From: Pegea sp. RAD2-039
Taxonomy: Eukaryota > Chordata > Thaliacea > Salpida > Salpidae
Assembly: GCA_034620365.1 (NCBI GenBank)
Contig: JAQGEQ010000258.1
Span: forward strand, 558,001-622,000
Length of the DNA stretch: 64,000 nucleotides
Reading direction: 5' to 3'
Positions 29,701 through 39,972 of the stretch are shown here, in pieces (positions within the stretch are counted from its first letter, which is position 1; each line of letters starts with the position of its first letter). A program made the position numbers and the translations under genes. Under the pieces are notes generated by a model. It was not told where the DNA came from, ran no database searches, and saw only the letters and a list, made by a program, of their open reading frames with translations.

Positions 29701-32700
29701 ATCTGCTTCTTCTTCATCGATGACGTCATCTACTTCTTCTTCTTCATCATTGTCGATGACGCTGTCAGATTCTTTATCATCATCAATAATGTCATCAGTT
29801 CCTTCTTCTTTATTCGCGACGCTATCACTTTTTTCCTGATCGTTGATGACGTCACTAGCTCCGGTCTCTGTTTCAAAATCTTCATCTTTGATGACACCAT
29901 CGAAGGACGAGAGATCGAAAGGAAAAGCATCGAGAGCTGCGCGCAAGATGTCGATTGAAGCGGGTTTCTTGTCGAAACTACGAATAGTTCGAAGCAAGAA
30001 GCGTTTCAGCGCAGACCACGTCATCACCGATGCGATTGCCATGACAACATCCAAACAAGCTTCACGGAAGAAGCCGCTGTCTTTGCTTATCTTCACTGTG
30101 TGTAAGGTTTGTTCGACGTATGGCAGCAAGTAGCGGATGGCGACCGCGGGCACGATTACGCGATTTGGATGAATGTTTGTGGCAAAGTTGCGAAGAGCGC
30201 GCGCTTGTCGGTGAAGCTGGACGTGTTGAAGATTTAGGAAAGAGTCATCTTCTTCATTTTTCGAGTTGATGAGATGTTGAAGTCCGCAGAGGAGTGGCTC
30301 CTCAGGAAAAAAGAGAAGAATTTTGCGAAGAATCAGGAAGCTCTCGCGTCGACATATGATCTCATGTGACTGAACTCCTTTCTGGATGGCAATAAGGAGC
30401 ACATCGCGGATGAGAACACAATAACTACTGTGATCACGTGACATAGTAGCCACTTGTGAGATAATAGCATCCAGAACAAGAGTGACGTAGTTGCGTAGCG
30501 ACATGTCGTTGCTATGGTTAAGTAGAGTGAAGATGAGAGTATGGAAGATAGGGAGGAAGCCTTTAACATCGTTGAGGATCTGATCATTGGATTTGATGAT
30601 TTGTTCAAGATCAGAGAAACAGTGAAGACGAGTGTCGAAGTCGACTTCCTCCACGAAGCGATCGTCCCATTTGTTCAGTCCACTGACCATCTCTGAGGTC
30701 CATTTTAACTCGTCCACATCTTGACACGCGCGCTCGAATACTTTAACCAGTTGGACGCGCGCTAAGCGGTCACGAAGTTTTGAGAAGAGAGGCGCAAGTT
30801 GATTGATGTGATTGGGCGATTTAGTCACGTGATAAAGCGTCTTTAAGCAATCAGTGATCAACTTCCAACTCACGCGACCGCCACTAGATGATTTAGTGAT
30901 GTGACGGATGAGGATTTTACAGAGTTGATTGAGTGTGTCTTCACTGCTTTGATCAATGTGCTCACAGAAAATCGAGATTAGTTGCAATTCTTCTGAGTTG
31001 ATTCCAGTCAGCTTAGCTTCGAGGCGATGGGCAAAGAAGTTGACAATTTGTGGGATAAATGGACGGAAGATCTGAAGAGCAAACATCTCAGATGTTTTAT
31101 GGAGTAGCTGAGATGTAAGCGAAGAATCAATTAAAGAAGATGAGATGAGAATAAGCTGATCACATTGTTCAATACTGAGTTCTTCCTCATCTTCTGTTGG
31201 AATTAGTGAGCGGAGAAGAGAGTTGATAATGTCCTGGATGACTACTTTACTAGTTTTAGGAGCTGTCATCACTTCTACAAGAGTATGAGCTAAGGACTGA
31301 AACTGACCGGTGCTGATTTTTGTTGCGAGGATCGGCAAATAACGACGTCGCGTTGTAAGAGTCAATAAAAGTTTCAGATCAACTGTTGGATGGTGTTGAT
31401 TTTCATTGATCAGTTTGTGGAGGTTTGGCAAGATGATAAAGCGAAACAAAGACTCAATTTGATCTTTAGTCATCCAGGAAGAATCAGGCCATAGAGTGAA
31501 AACCTCGAGAAGACACTCAACTGAAAGTTTACGCAAATTTTTCAACGCTGAAATGTGACGTTTGCTCACAAGATCAGATTTGATGAGCGCAGCTGATGAT
31601 GAGCTGATCTTCATCAATATACAGATCAATTTGGAGTAAATTTCCACCGGCATTTCCTTGCGCATCTTACTTAAAAGAGTCTGAACTGTTCCGATAAATC
31701 CTAATTGCTTCTTAATGGGAATAATGGAGGTGGAAGACACAACTCCATCAACAAACTCTTGTAAGAGTATGGGAGTTTGAAGTGATGAAGATGCGAGATA
31801 AGGACGCGCAACCATGTCAAAGAAGATGCTGATAAACTTGTGGTCAAGTTTCGAGAGAAATCTGATAATAACAGATCTTCTTAGAGGAGCATGACTCTTT
31901 CCAAGAGTTGAGACCCCAGTACTTGATCGCATCCGACCATACAGAAGCAGTAGAAGCGTCGGGATGACGTCATCACGCGCGTCATCGCTCATCTGCTCCA
32001 TATCGAAGTTGGTGAGCGATACTTTAAACTTTTTGTCGTCGAAAAAGTTTATAAAAGTTTCTTGGATTTTGAGAAGATGACGATTTCGGAAGCTGAGGAT
32101 ACAATCGAAGGCAGCACGCTGTAAAGCGACGTTCGAATGAGTCAGCAGCTCCTCGTACAGAGTCCTCAAGCGCTCTTTTTGTGCTGCTGATTTCATATCG
32201 CGAAATCGCGCAAAGATCTTCAACATAGCAACCAGAACACCAACTGCATCCTTGCGACGACATACTACGTCTACATCAGCAGTTGCATCACTTAAATCTT
32301 GTGACGTCATTGAATAACTGTCGACGTGCGCGTATTCCTTTTCTATAAAGTCGAAAAGCATCTGGGACAAATATCGATTCTTGCCTTCGACTGTACTAGC
32401 GTATGGCAATGAGCTGACAGTCTCAAGAAGCTGCAACCGGAAGTTGAAGTCGTCGATACGAGACTTGTTCCGCTTTGTTTGTTTCAGCCACCACTTGATA
32501 CTTCGCGCTTTCGTCGCTGCATCATCCAATAACTCGAATAAGATAGTCCAGAAGTCATCATGAATGCTTTCGGTTGCTAGAGAAGCGATGATATCTCGAG
32601 TGGGTTGCCATAGTAACGACAAGTTGATGTAGAAAGTGGAGAAAAGAGTGCGAATCACTGCTTGCTTGCTGACTCCTTGCAACTGCTCGTAGATCTTCTG

Positions 32701-34671
32701 ATCTCGATTTAACTTCCGGAGATGAACAAGACGCTGCCGGAAGTCTTGAACAGTGTTGGGAGTGTCAACAGCTTGGATGAGATAATCATAGACTGGTAGA
32801 TCGCGAGTTGTATCATCAATCTTCCGTAGAATTCGCAAGATTAAAGAATGAAGATCAAGATGAGAATTTGAGAGATTTTTCGTCAGCAACATCTGTAAAT
32901 TGTGATCTTTTGAAAATATTTTGCTTGTTTCATCACACAACGAGGTAATGATGTCTAAACAGAGCAAATAATCTTTGTTATCAACGTAATCATCAAGATG
33001 ATGACGTAATCGCTTTGCAAATGATGCAAACTTGAAATCTTCTCCATCTTTTTTGAGATGAACTAATGTTTGCAGTGTCAAAGAAATCACTGCAAAATTG
33101 TCGCCATTTAAAATTCCTGTTGTATAGCGATTGATAAGATCATGAAGAACCTGATGAAAGGATTCATTGAAAGATAGTTTGATCCTTGTACTGAGAATAA
33201 GAGCTTTACAAACTGTTTGTGGATCAGAGTCTTCGAGAAGTTCACAGATTATTGTTGTAATTTTGCGAGTGCTCTTTATTGGAGGTAATTGATGTTTAAG
33301 AAGCTGGTAGTTAGACAACTCGTCAGCATTATTGGGAAGATCTTGTTGTGAAAGACACCAATCTGTGAGGAGTGAGATGACTGGAACTTGATTGATCTTT
33401 GTTTGAATCGAATGCTGAAAGTATTTCAACATAAATCTTTTTCCAATCTCTTGAAAATCTTCTAATTCAAATATGAGCTTCCAAAAGATCTTCTTTTCAT
33501 CAAAGTGGAATTCTGAATTGCAAACTAACTCAATTATTCTTTTTCTATCATCTTCCTCAAAACCCGCTTTGTTACTTTTCAATAGACTTGAAGATAATTC
33601 ACAAACTTCGATACGAAGATCTGTATCTTGGGACTTTTCAGAAGCGATTAGCGCGTTCTCAAAACACGCGATGACGTCATCGAGCTCAAGTAATCGGGAA
33701 CCGTTGTGAACTTGCGAATAGATTCGGAGTAACCGTAATGAGCGTTTAAGTCCCAGTTCATTTTGGTGCTCAGAACACATCTTAATTTTGTCAAGAATTG
33801 GTTCAAGTAAGACTTTTGCATACTTTTGCTTTGTGTGAGAAACCATCAACCCAAACGAAATGCAAATACATTCAACCACTTTCTCATCTGTGTCTTCAGT
33901 ATCAAGAAAAGTAAACAAAGCAATTAGAACTTGATTGATGCAAACATGAAACTGAAATTGGGGAGCTTTTACTACCTCTAAAACTAATTGAGCTAATCTG
34001 TCTGCGGAAAAAGATGAGGACTCTAGAAGGATATCAAAGAGTTTTGTAAAGACTTCTAGATGATTAGATGCCTTTCTCAGTAAAAAACTAACACTTTGTG
34101 CTGCAAATGAAGCTATGTGTTTAGGTTTAGAGCCTACAAATAGGTTTGAATATAAGCGAAGAACACTATCTAAGTCTTTAACCATTAATCTCCATAATTG
34201 TTTAAACAATTGGGTCATACAAGTAAAAGTCCATTGAAGTTTTTGAGTGTCTTTTGTGTCTAATAGATTGACTAATATATTAAAGAACCTGGGGAAATAT
34301 GGATAAAAATCACCTCTTAGATCTTCACAGGCAGATGCTAATATTTCCAAAAGTGATTGAAGAGCTAAAGATTTTTCTACCTGTAAATGCTTTTCAAGAG
34401 TTTCTAAAAGAAACTGAGCATTGTGGACAACAATTCTATAATTTTGCCATTTTGAAGCAATATTTTTTCTGAATGAAGCAAAATGACTAGTTAAATCTAA
34501 ATCTTTCCATTTCAGCATTGCTTGAGTAAAGCAAGAATCATTTTCATCATCCAATAAAACATTTTTTCGAATTGTTCTTGTACCTACATTTACTTCAGCT
34601 AATAGCTCAGAAAAATTCTTGAATCGAAACTTATTAGTCTCTTTATGTTTGAGAGAAGCAGATGCAGGCAT
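26704..34671 (-). CDS. UTP20: Small-subunit processome component 20 homologue
   Basis: Two exons, 27845-34671 and 26704-27778, join across a 66-nt GT-AG intron to 2633 residues (human about 2785). UTP20 (DRIM) is a giant HEAT-repeat nucleolar protein of the U3 snoRNP/SSU processome, needed for 18S rRNA maturation. The N-terminus carries the family pattern (FRFKNFSELLAEVNV, then KWKDLDLTSHFASF, DFYPYFPRFF and WRLMVKDLDSV). Helical repeats fill the rest. Residues about 1595-1675 are a long acidic insert rich in D, E, V and I. The C-terminus is basic (KKQERTKEQRKRKN), as in other UTP20 proteins, and fits nucleolar targeting. The first exon of 6.8 kb has no intron, unlike neighbours, and is clearly richer in CpG and G+C. 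Start ATG at 34671 is preceded by AT-rich DNA and matches the family N-terminus. Confidence 0.97.
29640..29890 (-). repeat. Acidic tandem-repeat segment inside UTP20
   Basis: Codons here repeat a short unit with a core of GATGACGTCATC on the plus strand, encoding runs of D/E with V-I (VDDVIDEEE and ADDVIDEEV). Copies are clear at 29692-29703 and 29719-29730, with looser ones at 29751-29762, 29780-29800 and 29845-29856. The repeat stays in frame and adds an acidic linker between HEAT-repeat blocks. Confidence 0.75.
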
Positions 34672-35355
34672 GATTTAACTAGAAAATAAAAAATTATGTT
34701 AAAATAATAAAACATAATATATAACAAGAAAAAAACATTCTAAAATTAAATAAATAAATTTTTAAACCAAATGAAAGCTTAAATTTATTTATTTTTTTTT
34801 AAATCTAGTTGACAAAGATTATTATAATAGCCCATTTACATTTAGTTATTATTACTAAATTAATAATTTAAAAAAATTGAAGACTAAGAATAAAAAACTA
34901 AAACTATTAAATACTTACCTAAATATTATAAAATAAGTTTCAAACCATAAATCGAATGAAAAGAGCTAATAATAAAACTAATAATTTCCAATCTTTTTAA
35001 AGCTATAAACAATAATTTGAGATTATTCATTATAATCTTTTAATTATAATATAGATTTTTTAATTTAATATATTTGATAATTTAAGCAGGATATGTAAAC
35101 TTTATAATATTCTTTTAATATAGCCAAAATAAGAAAAGCAGAAAATCAGTATATATAGTAAAACAAATCAAATGAAATTTTAGATATAAGTTTTCAAAAA
35201 TTAACATTTCATCACACAGTAAAAATATATTTCATTTATAAACGATGATTAGAAAGAAAAGATGTAATTATAATAATCAAAAATTAGTTTACAACTAAAC
35301 ATAGTGAAATTCAACACATTTTCAATCAATAGTGATTAAAATTTATTTTTAACCC
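34672..35355. other. UTP20 upstream region / MTHFS 3' flank
   Basis: AT-rich, no open frame of note. It should contain the UTP20 promoter and the MTHFS polyadenylation region; no specific motif was recognised. Confidence 0.45.
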
Positions 35356-35359
35356 AAAA

Positions 35360-35938
35360 TTATATGTTTGAGAAAATAACTTCATCTAGTTTTCTATCAT
35401 GATCAGATGTTGGAATATAATCACACATTTGTACATCAAAAGCAAGACCAATCAGATAAGGTGTTTTTATAGACATGATTTTACTAATATAATTATCATA
35501 ATATCCTTTTCCATGGCCCAACCTAAGACCATCAACTGAGAAGCCAACACCAGGAACAATTATCAAATCTAAACCACCAGAAGAACTAGCTTCTTCTCTG
35601 GTATTATCATCATCTAAAGGTTGTTTTATATGCCATTTGGTTTCTGGTAATGATTCATAATCTTCCATTGATTCAATCTTGACCATTTTCATATCATTAC
35701 CAACATATTTTGGTATAAAAACAGATTTATTGTTTTCTAATGCAAATTTTAAAATTTTTGGGGTTTGAATTTCATTCTTCATACTTAAATAAAGAGATAT
35801 CCTTTTGCTTTGCTGATATTTTGGATGATTAAAAAGTGCTTTAGCAACATTTTCAGACTGCTTTATTTTTTCACTCTCACTAAGATTAGCAAGCTTGATT
35901 TTTATTTGCTTTCTTAATGAATTCTTAGCAGATTGCAT
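35360..35938 (-). CDS. MTHFS: 5-formyltetrahydrofolate cyclo-ligase (MTHF synthetase)
   Basis: A single exon of 192 residues, close to the 200-residue animal enzyme. It converts 5-formyl-THF to 5,10-methenyl-THF using ATP and returns folate stored as folinic acid to one-carbon metabolism in the cytosol. Seen directly: the basic N-terminus KNSLRKQIKIKL that carries the ATP-contacting lysine and arginine, the substrate-loop region SLYLSMKNEIQT, VFIPKYVG, and the highly conserved LIIVPGVGFSVDGLRLGHG followed by KGYYDNYI, which forms the ATP and Mg2+ site. The C-terminus (LIGLAFDVQ, then IPTSDHDRKLDEVI) also follows the family. There is no targeting sequence. Unusually for this window the gene has no intron in the coding part. 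Confidence 0.96.
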   Translation of the reverse strand: MQSAKNSLRKQIKIKLANLSESEKIKQSENVAKALFNHPKYQQSKRISLYLSMKNEIQTPKILKFALENNKSVFIPKYVGNDMKMVKIESMEDYESLPETKWHIKQPLDDDNTREEASSSGGLDLIIVPGVGFSVDGLRLGHGKGYYDNYISKIMSIKTPYLIGLAFDVQMCDYIPTSDHDRKLDEVIFSNI

Positions 35939-36813
35939 TGTTGATACTCTTAGAAATACTAAAGATAAAAAATATCATATTATATAATATATATTTAATA
36001 CTTTATAATGTTATAAGAAAACTAAATTTTTGATTAAAATATCATTTAAAGGAGTAAATAAATGTTAAGCATACTTAAAATAACAACAATACAGTAACTA
36101 CAGATAAAAGCCAGTTAATTTATAAAAGCAATTTATTTATATAATATAACTATATATTCATTTATATTTAAAGTGATAATATATTTATTTATTATTTTTT
36201 CTGTCAAAAAACAGAAACTACTTTTAAATCAAGGTAAATACTAAAATAGGATGAATAATAAATATAATTCAGAATACTAATTTATCTTAGCAAACTTATA
36301 TAATTCACAATCCTTTGCCAAAAAAGATTAGAAATAAAATTATATCAACTAAAATAAAAAAACACCAAATAAGTAATGATATCTGCGAGGTTAAAAAAAA
36401 CTTTCACTAAATAAAATTAGAAGCTGCGTTATTAAGAACTAAAGCATGCTTCTACCAATATGGCTTGCTTCAAAAGTGGAACGAGGTTATAGGCTAAAAA
36501 GTAAAAAATTGACAAAAATTATAAAAATCAAGCTTAGATTATGTAGTAGATCCTAGACATGTTTTTGCTGCCATACCATCCTATTAATTAATCTGTGAAT
36601 TTTTCGTTAGCGTCAACCAAGCCATCTGATTTATACCCACGTTAACAGATGGTCTTTTTAGATCAAGTACTTGTCCGGTGTGTCCATGGATCTTAATGAT
36701 TGTAACCGCTGACTTACTAGTTAAATCTTCAGAATCCAAGTTATATTCATGATACTTTAAGATAACTATGATGAGCTTGAATTTCTCCAAGTACATTTCC
36801 ATTAGTTCTTCCC

Positions 36814-37215
36814 TCAAGTTATATCAACTCAGAAGACACACATTACACCTTAATAAGTCTATATCACCTAGTACTTTAATTAGAGCAAATTTTTTCTCAT
36901 ACCACATAATTAGTATTTGGAACTAGCTACCATTAGAAATAGTCATGTCAAAATCACTCGTGCAGTTCAACCAACTGTTGCCAACATTGTCGTTTTTAAA
37001 CTGTGATTCGTTTTCTCTTTGTTATATTATTATTATTCTATGTAGTTGTTCACTGTTATATGTTTTGGGACTACTGAAATGCCATGTGTTACATCTTTTC
37101 TTTCTATATTTTCAATTTAATTATATCTAATTGGTATTATTTGTTAGAATGTGTGTTAGCGAGAGGTGCTCTTTTCAGGCAACCTCCTTCGCATTTATTG
37201 TAATAAATAAATATA
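36814..37215 (+). mobile_element. Second, decayed copy of the non-LTR element (3' end)
   Basis: This stretch aligns with 1130-1500 along its whole length: the last RT codons (starting CCTCAAGTTATATCAACT), the region after the stop, the tail GAATGTGTGTTAGCGAGAGG and the TAATAAATAAATA end. It has many substitutions and small deletions, and the RT frame is lost. It is 5'-truncated, as is common for LINE insertions. Confidence 0.88.
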
Positions 37216-38690
37216 TAACTTAAGTTATACTACATATAACCGAAACGTATCAATTATCTTATGTAATCTCGCAAGCAAATTTATATAATTATAACCATTA
37301 TTAGTAGTATTTTAAATTCCGCTCATAAAGTCTTGCTAACTTCAATCAACAATTCTTACAAATCCCAAATTATGTTTATGATTAAAACTTGAATTGCTAA
37401 AAATTCAACGATTGATTTACTTTAACTTGACATGCATTAAATTCTTTTTTTTTCTAATTGAAACTGAAGAAGAGTCAGAACAAGACAAAATATAGTTTGT
37501 ATTTATTACCAGCATGTAGACATCTAAGCCATTACATTGCTAACTTTTTGTAACATGGAACAAAACTATTTTTCACAAAGTAGTTATAATATGTCAGAGT
37601 GTTATTCTTGATCTCTTAGAGCAATAAAAAGCAAAGAGAAAAGCCCAACAGTATTTTGTAGAAGGGCCGCAAATTATGCAAAGACAAAACTAATTGAGGC
37701 TTAACTCTTGTAAATACTTTTGACAAAGAATTGTTCCGAAAAGCTCGTTAATCTTATTTCATTAATTATTTAAATTGTTATCATTAAACAAAAGCAGTTT
37801 TTAATCAGTCAACACATATATGTCTTTTCTTTATAAAATAAGAGTATATATATTTATCTATAAATTATATAACTTTAAATTTAATTTAAAAAACGATACT
37901 TTAGTTTGTCATTCAGAAACTGTAGTACTTTCACATCTGAAACCAATTTGTTTAATTAGCCGCCTGAAAGCTTCTCAGTCAGTAGTTAGCTGGCGAATTC
38001 TATTACAACTATTTTCATAAATACAGCTTATGTAAAATATTTTTTAACTAATTTTTACTTAGTTTTGCTTAAAGTAAGCTGTTTTATCGTTTTTTTTATT
38101 TTTGAAAACCACCTAAGTTATAACACCAAGAATAAAATTTGTTTTATTAAATTATATGATATGTTGAAAAAATATTAATATAAATAATTTTTTACAACTT
38201 TATATAGTCAATGTTATATCTAATCGACTACTGCTGCCAAATTTTATTATTTTTTTATTTCCTTCTCTTCTTTATATTTTGCATGTATTTATTACTTATA
38301 ATTTAAATTAGAAATATTTTGAAATATGAACTAGCTCCACAATCATATTAGTTAATTGTTATATCATATTAATTTTCTAAACTATTTTTTAACTTTACTT
38401 TTGTTTAGATGTTTTAAATAAAACAAGTAATTGAAAATTTTAAAATTATAATCTTGTTAAAATATTTCAATTTATTCTTATTTTAAGATAATCATTTTTG
38501 TGTATAATACTTTGTTATTAATTTCTAATTATTTAAAAATAATTGTTAATATTTTTTTATAAACATCATACTTGAGCCATCTATATCTTTAGTTAGTTTG
38601 TTGTTTTCAAAATGTTGTAAATATAAAGAAATATTTTTCAGGTTAACCATTAGTTATATTATACTTTATAATAATTTTCTTTTTTTAGAA
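37216..38690. other. AT-rich spacer upstream of the Lys/Ser-rich gene
   Basis: No coding similarity, RNA gene or repeat was recognised in this 1.5 kb. Confidence 0.45.
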
Positions 38691-38692
38691 TT

Positions 38693-39808
38693 ATGTCTTC
38701 TGAATCTATTATTCCTGATAAGACTATCAGCATTCTTATTCTTGAAGAACTCCGCAAAATTAATACCAACTTGACTGATGGTTTCTCCAAACTAAACCAA
38801 ACATTTAAAGAGTCTAATTCTAAATGCTTGAAAAATATGAAAAAGCTATCTAAGTCTATAGGTGATGCTGTAAAAGTTAGCAACTCATTTTCTAAGTGCA
38901 ATTTTCAATCTGATACAAAAGCTGATAAAAAGTCAAACAAACGTAAATCCTCATGTGGTGAAGTTAAAATTAAAAAAAAGAAAAAAAAGTTAGCAAATAT
39001 GGATCTGGATTATGGAGACTTATTAAAGTTGTATGCTGCAAAGCAGCGTAAAAGTACCCCTATAAGAGAAGTGTTTCAAGAAAGCAATTTTTGTTCCTTT
39101 GGTACAGTTTCAGAGATAAATAACGAAGGTTGTGTTAAAGAAGATGGTATTAATGGGAAAAAAATGTTAAAAAGAAAAAAATCTAAAAAAAATAAAAAAA
39201 CTGCTAACTTGAGTGAACATGTAAAACCATCAAACCGCCTTTCTGATATAGTTGAGAAGCTGCATAAGTTTAATGCTACTTATCTCTCTGATTGTAGTAT
39301 AGTGATTGATGATGGTAACAAAATCAATAATTCATTTGTTGGCAACACTGAGGTTCCAGATAAAACTGGTGAGAGTAATGGGTCTAATTGTATAGATAAA
39401 AATGGAAATGGTAAAACATCAATTGTAATAAGTGATGATAATTTTCATGCTGATGGTGTTATTGACACATCTAAGCATCCATCTGCTGTTACAACTGATG
39501 AAAATTGCTTCACCAATTTGAATAAAAAGGATGTAAGTGAAGCTACCAAGGAAAATCCTTTAACATGTCAATTTAATATTTTATCTGGTGAAGTTGATAA
39601 ATCTCTATCAAAACCTAATGATTGTGCTGATGTAATAGATTCATCATCTGGTGAAGCTAATAAACAAGTTTCATTGGAAGAAATGGATGATTTTGCTATA
39701 GAATCTGAGAAAACTTATGATGGAATTATGACAATAGTTGAAAATATTGACTCAGAGGTCAAACCAACAAAAAAACAACTAATAGATACGCTTCTAAATT
39801 ATACATGA
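38693..39808 (+). CDS. Unidentified Lys/Ser/Asn-rich protein, 371 aa
   Basis: A single open frame of 371 codons with ATG right after a plausible acceptor (TTTTTTTAG at 38683-38691), so a 5' untranslated exon may lie upstream. Residues 1-65 look helical (ILEELRKINTNL, then LNQTFKES). Basic clusters with the look of nuclear localisation signals occur near 98-105 (KIKKKKKK) and 155-170 (KRKKSKKNKK). The remainder is polar and low in complexity, with many D, N, S and K. I recognise no family or catalytic motif. It ends 164 nt before MRPL24 on the same strand. A nuclear, mostly disordered protein is an inference from composition. The length of the frame in such AT-rich DNA argues that it is a real gene. 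Confidence 0.7.
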   Translation: MSSESIIPDKTISILILEELRKINTNLTDGFSKLNQTFKESNSKCLKNMKKLSKSIGDAVKVSNSFSKCNFQSDTKADKKSNKRKSSCGEVKIKKKKKKLANMDLDYGDLLKLYAAKQRKSTPIREVFQESNFCSFGTVSEINNEGCVKEDGINGKKMLKRKKSKKNKKTANLSEHVKPSNRLSDIVEKLHKFNATYLSDCSIVIDDGNKINNSFVGNTEVPDKTGESNGSNCIDKNGNGKTSIVISDDNFHADGVIDTSKHPSAVTTDENCFTNLNKKDVSEATKENPLTCQFNILSGEVDKSLSKPNDCADVIDSSSGEANKQVSLEEMDDFAIESEKTYDGIMTIVENIDSEVKPTKKQLIDTLLNYT

Positions 39809-39972
39809 TTGAACATTTTTTTTATTGATTTTTGATAAAACTTCATTACTGGGTTCAATTTTCATTAAATAAATTTTGTAATTGCATATAAGAGATTTAA
39901 AATACAATTTTTGTTTTTTACTGAGCGCCTAGTTAATGTTTTATACAAAGTTCTTTTGTTTTTAGAATAGTG

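Noticed and set aside
29623-29958. 111-codon plus-strand frame rich in F, I and D
   Set aside because: It is the antisense reading of the acidic repeat of UTP20; its repetitive peptide follows from the DNA repeat.
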